Assembly: GCA_011524845.1 (NCBI GenBank)
Contig: WTJL01000077.1
Location: forward strand, 1 to 6,085
Length of the DNA: 6,085 bases
Origin: Flavobacteriales bacterium
Lineage (GTDB): Bacteria; Bacteroidota; Bacteroidia; Flavobacteriales_D; Sanyastnellaceae
Direction of reading: 5' to 3'
This document shows, piece after piece, positions 1 to 5,949 of this stretch. Every line of letters begins with the position of its first letter. Positions within the stretch are counted from its first letter, which is position 1. Below the pieces are notes generated by a model. It was not told where the DNA came from. It worked only from the letters and a program-made list of their open reading frames with translations, and made no database searches. The translations under genes were made by a program, and so were the position numbers.

Positions 1-66
1 CTTGCGGAGTCGGAGCGCATCCAACAAGAGCTCTTCAACTTGGAGCACGACATTTGGCATTACTGA
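1..66 (+). CDS. 3' end of an unidentified gene (partial)
   Basis: Frame 1 is open from the window edge and stops at TGA 64-66, giving a 21-residue C-terminus that ends IQQELFNLEHDIWHY. The tail is acidic and probably helical. It is a real gene end rather than a shadow because an inverted repeat and a terminator-like hairpin with a T-tract follow directly (67-120), as expected after a transcription unit on this strand. The overlapping frame that stays open from base 2 into the ABC-F gene is just upstream extension of that gene. I do not recognise the family from 21 residues and assign no function. Confidence 0.6.
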   Translation, partial: LAESERIQQELFNLEHDIWHY

Positions 67-83
67 TTGGTTCCATGAACCAA
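67..83. repeat. Perfect 7-bp inverted repeat
   Basis: TTGGTTCCATGAACCAA reads as TTGGTTC (67-73), spacer CAT (74-76), GAACCAA (77-83). Every one of the seven pairs is Watson-Crick. It begins at the first base after the upstream stop codon and ends six bases before the larger hairpin at 90. It could be an RNA hairpin in the leader of the ABC-F gene, or a protein-binding dyad. The sequence alone does not decide between them. The ATG of the small leader ORF (75-77) sits across its loop and right arm. Confidence 0.55.
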
Positions 84-155
84 CAGGAGAAAAGGGCTGC
101 ACGTGGTGCGGCCCTTTTTTGTTCCCTGACGCGGGAGGCCCGAACTTGCACGTGA
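75..155 (+). CDS. Possible 26-aa leader peptide upstream of the ABC-F gene
   Basis: An ATG at 75-77 opens a frame of 26 codons ending at TGA 153-155. The peptide starts MNQQEKRAARGAAL and ends LTREARTCT. It is basic and has no membrane segment. Its stop codon overlaps the ABC-F start as TGATG (153-157), so a ribosome finishing this frame would be placed on the next start codon. The terminator-like hairpin (90-118) lies inside the frame. Against it: there is no clear Shine-Dalgarno before 75, the ATG is partly inside the 67-83 dyad, and a 26-codon frame can occur by chance in GC-rich DNA. It is a candidate, not an established gene. Confidence 0.25.
   Translation: MNQQEKRAARGAALFCSLTREARTCT
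90..120 (+). terminator. Rho-independent terminator or attenuator hairpin
   Basis: Bases 90-102 pair with 106-118: AAAAGGGC with GCCCTTTT outside, then T-G, G-C, C-G, A-T, C-G around a three-base loop GTG (103-105). That is a 13-bp stem with one G-T wobble and no bulge, and the six T residues 115-120 follow the GC-rich core. This is the classic shape of an intrinsic terminator on the plus strand. It would end the transcript of the gene that stops at 66. It is only 34 bp from the ABC-F start, so it may also act in that gene's leader. Confidence 0.75.
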
Positions 156-2131
156 TGCTGCATTTGACGTCGCTTGGGGTCCACTTTGGGGACCGAACAC
201 TGTTTGAGGGGGTGGATTTGGCCATTGGCACCAAAGACCGCATTGGTTTGGTGGGCCGAAACGGAGCGGGCAAGTCCACGCTGCTCAAAATCATCGCTGG
301 GCTTCAAAAGCCCTCTGAAGGGCGCGTGAACACCCCCAAAGAGTACCGCATTGGCTATTTGCCCCAGGAAATGGAGCACGACGAGCAGGCCACGGTCATG
401 GAGGTGGCCATGCAAGCGTTTGCAGAAATGCAGGCCCTTGAGACGAGGCTCGAAGGCCTCACCAAGGAAGTCGCTGAGCGCACCGACTACGAAAGCGACA
501 GCTACGCCCAGCTCATCCAAGAACTCAGCGACGCCAACGAACGTCTGGACGCCATTGGCGCTGCAAGCACCGAGGAACAGGCCCACCGGATCCTGCAAGG
601 TTTGGGGTTCAAAGTGAGCGACATGTCCCGCCAAATGAGCGAATTCAGTGGCGGTTGGAAGATGCGCGTGGAGTTGGCCAAGCTTCTGCTCATGCAGCCT
701 GATCTGCTTCTGCTCGACGAGCCGACCAACCACCTCGACATCGAAAGCATTGAGTGGCTGGAATCGTTTTTGCTCCACCACCCTGGCGCCATTTTGTTGA
801 TCTCACACGACAGGGTGTTTTTGGACACCCTCACCAAGCGAACCGTGGAAATTGGCGGGGTCAAGTTGTACGACTACAAAGGGCCCTACACCGCCTACCA
901 AGTGTGGCGCGAAGAAGAGCGCAGTCGCCAAGAACAAGCCGCCAAAAACCAACAGAAGTACATCCAGGAAACGGAGGTGCTCATCAACAAATTCCGTGCG
1001 AAGAAGAACAAGGCCGCTTTCGCGCAGAGCCTCATCAAAAAGCTCGACAAGCTCGAACGCGTCGAAGTGGATGCGGCCGAGAACATGCAGATTCGCTTCC
1101 GCTTCCCTCCTGCCCCTCGCTCCGGCAAGGTGATTTTCGAAGCCAAAACCTTGAAGAAGTGCTTTGACAATTTGACCGTGTTTGAAGGGTTGGACTTCAT
1201 CATGGCACGTCAGGAGAAGGTGGCCCTTGTCGGAAAAAATGGCGCGGGGAAAACCACCCTGACCAAGATGCTTCTCCAGCAAGAATCGTGCACGGCGGGC
1301 GAGTTGAATGTGGGGCACAACGTCGACATCGGCTACTATGCCCAAAACCAAACCGACGAACTCGACGGCAACCTCACCGTGATGGAAACGCTCGAAGAAG
1401 TCGCCGTGGGCGACGTGCGCAAGCAGCTCCGCGGCTTGTTGGGATCGTTTTTGTTCTCAGGAGAAGACGTGGACAAGAAGGTCAAGGTGCTGTCGGGCGG
1501 AGAGAAGGCACGGCTGGCCCTGTGCAAACTGCTCCTCCACCCTTACAACGTCTTGATCCTGGACGAGCCGACCAACCACTTGGATCTGAAGAGCAAGAGC
1601 GTGCTGAAGGAGGCGCTTCAATCCTTCGATGGTTCGTTGGTGGTGGTGTCCCACGACCGCGACTTTCTGAGCGACATGACCCAATTGGTGTACGAGGTCA
1701 CGCCGACGGGATTGAAGCAGTACATCGGGGACATCAAGCAGTTCCTTCACGAAAAGCACGCCGCCAGCATCACCGCCTACGAGGCCAAGAAAACGGTGAA
1801 GGTGGAGCGAAAGAAAGACGGCAAGCCCGCGAACACTTCCAAGCCCAAGCCCTCGGGAGGAGAAGACTACAAGGCCCGGAAAGAAAGGGAAAAGGCTTTG
1901 CGAAAAGCGAAGAACGCCGTGGACCGTCATGAAAAGGCCATCGCCAAGCTCGAGGCCCAACAGGCCGAATTGAACACCACCATGGCCAACGTCGACCCTT
2001 CTGACCGCACCAAAGTCACCGAACTGGCCTACGCCTACGACGCTGTGCAAAAGGACATGCAGGACAGCATCAACCTGTGGGAGAAAGCCTTGGAGGACGT
2101 GGAACGTCTGGAGCAGCAAGGCGCATCATGA
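155..2131 (+). CDS. ABC-F family ATPase, YheS/Uup-like, ribosome-associated
   Basis: This 658-aa soluble protein has two ATP-binding cassettes and no membrane segment, as in ABC-F proteins. These bind the ribosomal E site and act on translation rather than transport. Cassette 1 has Walker A GRNGAGKST (34-42), signature FSGGW (164-168), Walker B ending LLLLDEP with catalytic Glu189, and switch SHDR (217-220). Cassette 2 has Walker A GKNGAGKTT (360-368), signature LSGGE (446-450), LILDEP with Glu471, and SHDRDF (499-504). A charged helical linker (about 243-325, the region that contacts P-site tRNA in this family) joins them. A Lys-rich, coiled-coil C-terminal domain covers about 570-655. Length, the Trp in signature 1 and the C-terminal coil fit E. 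coli YheS best. ATG 155 is chosen because homology begins there. GTG 152 or TTG 146 is possible, the latter 7 bp after GGGAGG (133-138). All catalytic residues are intact. Whether it is a housekeeping or antibiotic-protection ABC-F cannot be told from sequence; the YheS-like layout favours housekeeping. Confidence 0.93.
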   Translation: MLHLTSLGVHFGDRTLFEGVDLAIGTKDRIGLVGRNGAGKSTLLKIIAGLQKPSEGRVNTPKEYRIGYLPQEMEHDEQATVMEVAMQAFAEMQALETRLEGLTKEVAERTDYESDSYAQLIQELSDANERLDAIGAASTEEQAHRILQGLGFKVSDMSRQMSEFSGGWKMRVELAKLLLMQPDLLLLDEPTNHLDIESIEWLESFLLHHPGAILLISHDRVFLDTLTKRTVEIGGVKLYDYKGPYTAYQVWREEERSRQEQAAKNQQKYIQETEVLINKFRAKKNKAAFAQSLIKKLDKLERVEVDAAENMQIRFRFPPAPRSGKVIFEAKTLKKCFDNLTVFEGLDFIMARQEKVALVGKNGAGKTTLTKMLLQQESCTAGELNVGHNVDIGYYAQNQTDELDGNLTVMETLEEVAVGDVRKQLRGLLGSFLFSGEDVDKKVKVLSGGEKARLALCKLLLHPYNVLILDEPTNHLDLKSKSVLKEALQSFDGSLVVVSHDRDFLSDMTQLVYEVTPTGLKQYIGDIKQFLHEKHAASITAYEAKKTVKVERKKDGKPANTSKPKPSGGEDYKARKEREKALRKAKNAVDRHEKAIAKLEAQQAELNTTMANVDPSDRTKVTELAYAYDAVQKDMQDSINLWEKALEDVERLEQQGAS

Positions 2132-2154
2132 GCGCAGGCAACGGGACGCCCAGA
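2132..2154. other. Convergent 23-bp gap, no terminator seen
   Basis: The ABC-F gene (stop TGA 2129-2131) and the rluD-type gene (stop TAA on the minus strand, 2157-2155) end tail to tail with 23 bp between them. I see no stable hairpin with a T-tract for either strand here. The two transcripts may therefore overlap at their 3' ends or end inside the opposite gene. Confidence 0.6.
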
Positions 2155-3192
2155 TTACAGGCCTGACGCCTCGACGTAGGTCGTCCACTTGGCCAAGGCA
2201 TTGGCCATGTCTTCCGGCAACTCGGACTCAAACTCCATGCGCTCTCCGGTGCCTGGGTGTGTGAAGCCCAGCGTTTTCGCGTGAAGGGCTTGACGCGGAA
2301 GCGCCTCGAACATGTTTCTCAAGAACGCATTGTACTTGCCCCCAGGCGCACCTTTGACAGCCACATTGCCCCCATAGATCGGGTCGCCAAACAGCGGGTG
2401 GCCGATGTGCTGCATGTGCACACGAATTTGGTGGGTGCGACCTGTTTCCAGTTTGCACTCCACCAAGGTGACGGGGCCCAGGCGCTTGAGGACTCGGTAG
2501 TGGGTGACCGCGTGCTTGCCTTCGCGGCCGTCTTCGAAGACCTGTTGGTAGCGACGGTCCCGAAGCGACCGCCCCACATGTCCTGTGACCGTTCCATCTT
2601 CAAACACGTCCCCCCACACCAGCGCCCAGTAACGGCGGTTCACGGTACGCTCAAAAAACTGCTCGCTCAAATCGGTCAGGGCACGCTCCGACTTGCCGAG
2701 CACCATCAACCCGGTGGTGTCCTTGTCCAACCGGTGCACCAATCCAGGGCGTGGCTCAGGTTGGTTGGGCAAGCTTGGCATGTTTTGGAAGTGATGCAAA
2801 ATGCCATTGACCAAGGTCCCCGTGTAATTGCCATGGCCCGGATGCACCACCATGTTCATCGGCTTGTTGAGCACCAGAAGGTCGTCGTCCTCGTAGAGGA
2901 TGTCCAAGTCCATGGGCTCTGCCACCAACTCAAACTCAAACACAGGTTGCGGCAACTCCACCGTGACCACGTCGCCAGGTTTCACCTTGTGGTTGCTCTT
3001 GACTGGCTCGCCGTTCACCCGCACGTAGCCGGATTTGGCCGCCGTCTGGAGTTTGTTTCTCGACAGGTGGGCCACCAAGTTGATGATGAACTTGTCGACG
3101 CGGAGGGGCGTTTGGCCTGGATCCGCGACCAAGCGGTGGTGCTCAAACAGCTCCTCGCCCTGACCCTCCTCGTGTGTGGCGTCGTCGCTCAT
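2155..3192 (-). CDS. rluD: 23S rRNA pseudouridine synthase, RluA/RluD family
   Basis: This 345-aa enzyme converts uridine to pseudouridine in RNA. RluD itself modifies helix 69 of 23S rRNA, at the subunit interface of the ribosome. An S4 RNA-binding domain spans about 30-80 (RVDKF, then VRVNG and KPGDVV). The catalytic domain follows from about 95. It has the RluA-family motif HRLDKDTTG (153-161) with catalytic Asp156, GRTHQIRVH (251-259), HPLFGDPIYGG (265-275) and a C-terminal LHAKTL (303-308). Length is close to E. coli RluD (326 aa). The start is ATG 3192, because the frame upstream is non-homologous and this ATG overlaps the stop of the preceding gene as ATGA. No Shine-Dalgarno is visible, so translation is probably coupled to that gene. 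Family membership is secure. The RluD assignment, rather than RluC or RluA, rests on the S4 domain, length and general resemblance. Confidence 0.92.
   Translation of the reverse strand: MSDDATHEEGQGEELFEHHRLVADPGQTPLRVDKFIINLVAHLSRNKLQTAAKSGYVRVNGEPVKSNHKVKPGDVVTVELPQPVFEFELVAEPMDLDILYEDDDLLVLNKPMNMVVHPGHGNYTGTLVNGILHHFQNMPSLPNQPEPRPGLVHRLDKDTTGLMVLGKSERALTDLSEQFFERTVNRRYWALVWGDVFEDGTVTGHVGRSLRDRRYQQVFEDGREGKHAVTHYRVLKRLGPVTLVECKLETGRTHQIRVHMQHIGHPLFGDPIYGGNVAVKGAPGGKYNAFLRNMFEALPRQALHAKTLGFTHPGTGERMEFESELPEDMANALAKWTTYVEASGL
3189..3192 (-). other. ATGA stop/start overlap (T9SS cargo gene / rluD)
   Basis: On the minus strand the four bases 3192-3189 read ATGA: the start ATG of the pseudouridine synthase gene and the stop TGA of the secreted-protein gene share two bases. 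No ribosome binding site precedes the ATG, so re-initiation by the ribosome that has just terminated is the likely mode of translation. Confidence 0.85.
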
Positions 3193-5150
3193 GGACGTGC
3201 AATCCAGCGTTGGGTCCAGGTCTGTCCACCCTCCGTGGTCCCGACCAGGAGGTACATGCCCGGCACTTCGGTGGTCCAAGATTGCAATCCCGGACCCATG
3301 GAAGGGAAGTCGGCCACCACCCGTCCCGTCATGTCCAGAATGCGAACCGACGTCACGTGCTCCAGTGTCCAATGGCACGTCGTCGTCCCTGGGTTGGGAA
3401 ACACCACAGGCCCGGACGTCGGTGGGGTCGAGGCCACATCTTCCACGGACGTCACCAACTCCTTGCCGGCGCGCAGGACAGGCCGAATCATCAACGACCC
3501 TTCAATCCCCGACTGAAGCCAGGGGGTCGTCGGGAACTTGTACCACAAGTAATCCAGGTTGGTGTTGGTGGTCTTGTCCAACCCCACGTTGATGCGCTCC
3601 TCGCCTTGCTGAACGAATCCAACGTAGATGCGTCCTTCCACAGCCACAGGAGATTCAAACGGCAAGTAGGTGAAGCCGTCGTACGCATTGGCGTAGTAGT
3701 TGGGCTGGTGGATGGTGTATTGGGTCACGATTTCACTTCCCGGCTGGCCTGGATTCTCTGGGTCGTCCCCGCGGATTTTCAAGGTGAACGTCTCCCCCGC
3801 TGCGTCGTCGTAGAAGGGGGTGAAGTGAATCCAAACCCCGTCCAGGGTGTCTGGCTGTTGGACGTCGAATCCCACCACCAACTCCCCACCCTGACCGTCC
3901 AAGGCATAGGCTTTTTCAGCTGTGCCGTCGTCGTAGGCGTAATAGTCGCGGAAGGTCTGCACGTGCACCAAGCTGTCGTTGTCGGTCACGCCCTGTTGGG
4001 ACGTCAGATTCGCGGCGCCCACTTCGTCCTCCCACAACGACACATGGAAGGTGGCGAACGAATCGCTCAATGCCGGATTGAACAACGTGGTGAAAATGGC
4101 CAAATCCTGGATGTAATCCGTCTCAAACAGGCCCTGCACGGAGTTGTTGGGGATCTCCCCTGCCAACGGCGTGTAGTTGTTGACGTTGCCCTCGACGTCC
4201 ACGCGCTGGACGGTCATGCCCACGTTTTCCTGACTGTTGGTGCTTTCCCCAAAACTGCGGTGCAACGTTGGCATGGACGTCGCGATGTAAGCGTCCGCAG
4301 ACTCCACGAAGTGGGGCCAAGGCATGGCGGTCCAAGGGTACGTCAGTGCGCTGGTGGGAGGCGTCACAAAGGCCACCTCTTCAAAGAGCGGCGCGGGGGT
4401 CGTGCCCTCCTCGGCCACGCGCACGAAGTCGAGGTGCCACGTGTCGACATTGCCTTCAAGCGCGCCGTAGTTCCGAATGCGGAACTGAAATTCGTTGTAG
4501 AAGTACTCCACGCCGTCGATGGGAATGACCGCAGCATGGAACGCCGTGTCGTCGTCGATGCCTTCCGTCGACCACACCCATCGCCATGGATCGCCCTCGG
4601 TCACATTGGCCCGAAACTCCACAATCAAGCTGTCCTCTCCTGCATCTGCACCGTTGGCGATGCCGCCGCTTTGGTACCAAAACGTCAGCGCCACGCTGTC
4701 GGCCGGCACATTGCCTGCGAGCAACAACCGACGAGACGTGAGCGTGTCCGCATAGCCTTGGGCGTTGGTGGGGTTCAGCAGGTAGGGGTTCCCCACCGCA
4801 TCCAACCCGTCCAAGGTGGCGCAACCCAAGGTCGGCGGCTGATACGCCAAGGTCATGGTCCGCCGTACGGGGCTGGCTTCCCAACGCTTGACGTTCACCG
4901 GAGCGTCCTCGTCGTACATGCTGGGCCATGCAAAATCGTCCACGAAAGGAAGGCCCAAAGGAGGAAGGGCATCTCCCCCGGAGCGTGCCGCCTCGATGGC
5001 CTTCACGCGGGATTCGGGCATGAACACCTTCTGCAAATCCCTCTCCAATTCCTGAGCCTGCGCCATGGGGCCCGAGGCCCACATCACCAAGGCACACACC
5101 ACACACGCTGTGCAGTGCATCCACCCCCATCCGTTCTTTTTGGTCGCCAT
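3189..5150 (-). CDS. Secreted protein with T9SS type A sorting domain
   Basis: A 653-aa exported protein, probably surface-bound or released. Residues 1-32 form a signal peptide: basic MATKK, a hydrophobic core to about 25, and cleavage after AQA (30-32). It should cross the inner membrane by Sec and the outer membrane by type IX secretion. The last 75 or so residues form a type A sorting domain: VFPNP (583-587), then VRILDMTGRVV (602-612) and GMYLLVGTTEGG (631-642), ending at RWIARP. Residues about 66-245 look like a beta-rich jelly-roll domain opening LPFVDDFAWP, with ATLDGLDAVGNPY (111-123). A second conserved-looking motif, YYAYDDGTAEKAYAL (403-417), opens another beta domain and is of a type I associate with Bacteroidota surface proteins. 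No catalytic motif is visible, so an adhesive or structural role is only a guess. The start is ATG 5150, because it puts the signal peptide at the N-terminus and has GAGGAA (5160-5155) just upstream. ATG 5189 is in frame but less likely. Confidence 0.88.
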   Translation of the reverse strand: MATKKNGWGWMHCTACVVCALVMWASGPMAQAQELERDLQKVFMPESRVKAIEAARSGGDALPPLGLPFVDDFAWPSMYDEDAPVNVKRWEASPVRRTMTLAYQPPTLGCATLDGLDAVGNPYLLNPTNAQGYADTLTSRRLLLAGNVPADSVALTFWYQSGGIANGADAGEDSLIVEFRANVTEGDPWRWVWSTEGIDDDTAFHAAVIPIDGVEYFYNEFQFRIRNYGALEGNVDTWHLDFVRVAEEGTTPAPLFEEVAFVTPPTSALTYPWTAMPWPHFVESADAYIATSMPTLHRSFGESTNSQENVGMTVQRVDVEGNVNNYTPLAGEIPNNSVQGLFETDYIQDLAIFTTLFNPALSDSFATFHVSLWEDEVGAANLTSQQGVTDNDSLVHVQTFRDYYAYDDGTAEKAYALDGQGGELVVGFDVQQPDTLDGVWIHFTPFYDDAAGETFTLKIRGDDPENPGQPGSEIVTQYTIHQPNYYANAYDGFTYLPFESPVAVEGRIYVGFVQQGEERINVGLDKTTNTNLDYLWYKFPTTPWLQSGIEGSLMIRPVLRAGKELVTSVEDVASTPPTSGPVVFPNPGTTTCHWTLEHVTSVRILDMTGRVVADFPSMGPGLQSWTTEVPGMYLLVGTTEGGQTWTQRWIARP

Positions 5151-5154
5151 TGGG

Positions 5155-5160
5155 TTCCTC
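5155..5160 (-). promoter_or_regulatory. Shine-Dalgarno-like GAGGAA supporting start 5150
   Basis: On the minus strand GAGGAA lies four bases before the ATG at 5150-5148. It supports this start over the in-frame ATG at 5189, which has no purine-rich stretch before it. Many Bacteroidota genes lack a Shine-Dalgarno, so its weight is moderate. Confidence 0.45.
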
Positions 5161-5167
5161 AACGCAT

Positions 5168-5202
5168 CAAAAGAAACAATCGTGTGCATGGTCGGGGTCA
5201 AT
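5168..5202 (-). promoter_or_regulatory. Weak candidate Bacteroidota-type promoter
   Basis: The 52-bp gap between the PASTA gene and the secreted-protein gene holds TTCTTTTG (5175-5168), one mismatch from the Bacteroidota -7 element TAnnTTTG. ATTG (5202-5199) could serve as the -33 element, with 23 bp between them, at the long end of the accepted range. A promoter here would let the secreted-protein gene and rluD be transcribed apart from the genes upstream. The match is poor and could be chance. Confidence 0.2.
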
Positions 5203-5949
5203 TCAGTGTTTGCCAAAGTACAAGTCGATTGCCGTGCCTTCTTCAACGTACGGCTGGGTTCCTGGGCTGACGTCTTGAGACACGACCACGGCGAGGCTGG
5301 AATCCAAAGCCGATTGCACATCCTCGCCGTATCCCACATGGCCAAGGGCGAGGTTGCGCCGGGACAGAATGCCTTTCGCGTCCTTCAAAGACAAGCCCAC
5401 CAACCAAGGCACCCGAACGTCCTTGGCGCCAGCCACCCCCACCACAAGTTGCAACTTGGTGCCCTTGGGGTACCGGGCTTCGGGAAGAACGATCTCGCCC
5501 CGATGGGTCACGCGAAGGACCTTTCCCGCGAGCAACTTGTTGGGCTCTTCTTTCAATTCCACCTCAAATCCCCGGGTCGACAAAATGCGCTCGGCCAACT
5601 TGGCGTCTTGGCCCTCTTCGATGCCCACCCGTTCACTGGGTGGCGTGATGCGGTAGGTCGTCAACAAAATTTTCCGCCCCACTTTGACTGAACTCCCTGC
5701 AGGCGGATGCTGCTCCACCACAGCGCCAGGCGTTCCTGAAGGGGCGTAAATCGAGTCTTGCCACACCGCCTCAAGCCCCAACGTCGCCAAAGCGTCTTGG
5801 GCGTCGGACTGAGAGAGACCGGCCAAGGCGGGCACTTCGCGCTCAGCAGAAGGCTGGCTGTACCAACGGAGCAAAAAGAACGTCGCCGCCAACACCAACA
5901 CCCACGTGAGTGCGATGCCTGAAAGGTGTTTGGCCAGCGTCTTGATCAT
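5203..5949 (-). CDS. Membrane-anchored protein with three PASTA domains
   Basis: A 248-aa protein with a short basic N-terminus (MIKTLAKH), one membrane helix at about 10-28 and an outside portion made of PASTA repeats, giving an N-in, periplasm-out layout. PASTA modules bind peptidoglycan fragments or beta-lactams in Ser/Thr kinases and penicillin-binding proteins. Here neither a kinase nor a transpeptidase domain is attached. PASTA 1 is about 37-98 (VPALAGLSQSDAQ, then VVEQHPPAGSSVKVG). PASTA 2 is about 104-172 and divergent, lacking the usual VPdlvG opening but keeping LAERILSTRGFEVEL. PASTA 3 is about 178-246 (RVPWLVGLSLKDAK, then VVSQDVSPGTQPYVEEGT). Kinase-free PASTA proteins of this shape are familiar in Bacteroidota. 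ATG 5949 starts the protein and overlaps the upstream stop as ATGA. The function is unknown; a role in cell-wall sensing is inferred from the domain. Confidence 0.9.
   Translation of the reverse strand: MIKTLAKHLSGIALTWVLVLAATFFLLRWYSQPSAEREVPALAGLSQSDAQDALATLGLEAVWQDSIYAPSGTPGAVVEQHPPAGSSVKVGRKILLTTYRITPPSERVGIEEGQDAKLAERILSTRGFEVELKEEPNKLLAGKVLRVTHRGEIVLPEARYPKGTKLQLVVGVAGAKDVRVPWLVGLSLKDAKGILSRRNLALGHVGYGEDVQSALDSSLAVVVSQDVSPGTQPYVEEGTAIDLYFGKH
5946..5949 (-). other. ATGA stop/start overlap before the PASTA gene
   Basis: Minus-strand bases 5949-5946 read ATGA, joining the stop of the upstream partial gene to the start of the PASTA gene. A purine-rich GAGGAGG (5957-5951) precedes it but is only one base from the ATG, closer than a normal Shine-Dalgarno. 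The overlap supports a shared mRNA and translational coupling. Confidence 0.8.

Noticed and set aside
2..154. Upstream extension of the ABC-F frame by 51 codons
   Set aside because: The extension crosses the terminator-like hairpin and the end of the preceding gene, and family homology begins at the ATG at 155.
716..1579. Exact 18-base direct repeat GACGAGCCGACCAACCAC at 716-733 and 1562-1579
   Set aside because: Both copies encode the Walker B/D-loop residues DEPTNH of the two ATPase cassettes. Conserved protein sequence plus shared codon preference explains it.
35..2119. Several long minus-strand frames (for example 35-781, 803-1351, 1457-2119) opposite the ABC-F gene
   Set aside because: The plus strand here encodes an intact ABC-F protein with every motif in place. 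The minus-strand frames show no family features.
3193..3378. N-terminal extension of the rluD frame by 62 residues
   Set aside because: The extra residues lie inside the preceding gene and do not resemble the family. The ATGA overlap gives a natural start at 3192.
2257..3516. A 419-codon plus-strand open frame opposite rluD
   Set aside because: It overlaps the strongly supported pseudouridine synthase on the other strand, crosses the rluD/cargo gene border, and has no domain or start signal.
5052..5150. Lipoprotein signal in the secreted protein, because its leader has three cysteines
   Set aside because: None of the cysteines (residues 13, 16, 19) is preceded by a lipobox such as L-[AS]-[GA], and a good signal peptidase I site follows at AQA.
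3174..5270. A 698-codon plus-strand open frame opposite the secreted-protein gene
   Set aside because: It is the antisense shadow of a gene with a signal peptide and T9SS sorting domain. The translation has no recognisable domain and is rich in the His, Arg, Val and Gln that complementary GC-rich codons give. The length reflects scarcity of the codons whose complements are stops.
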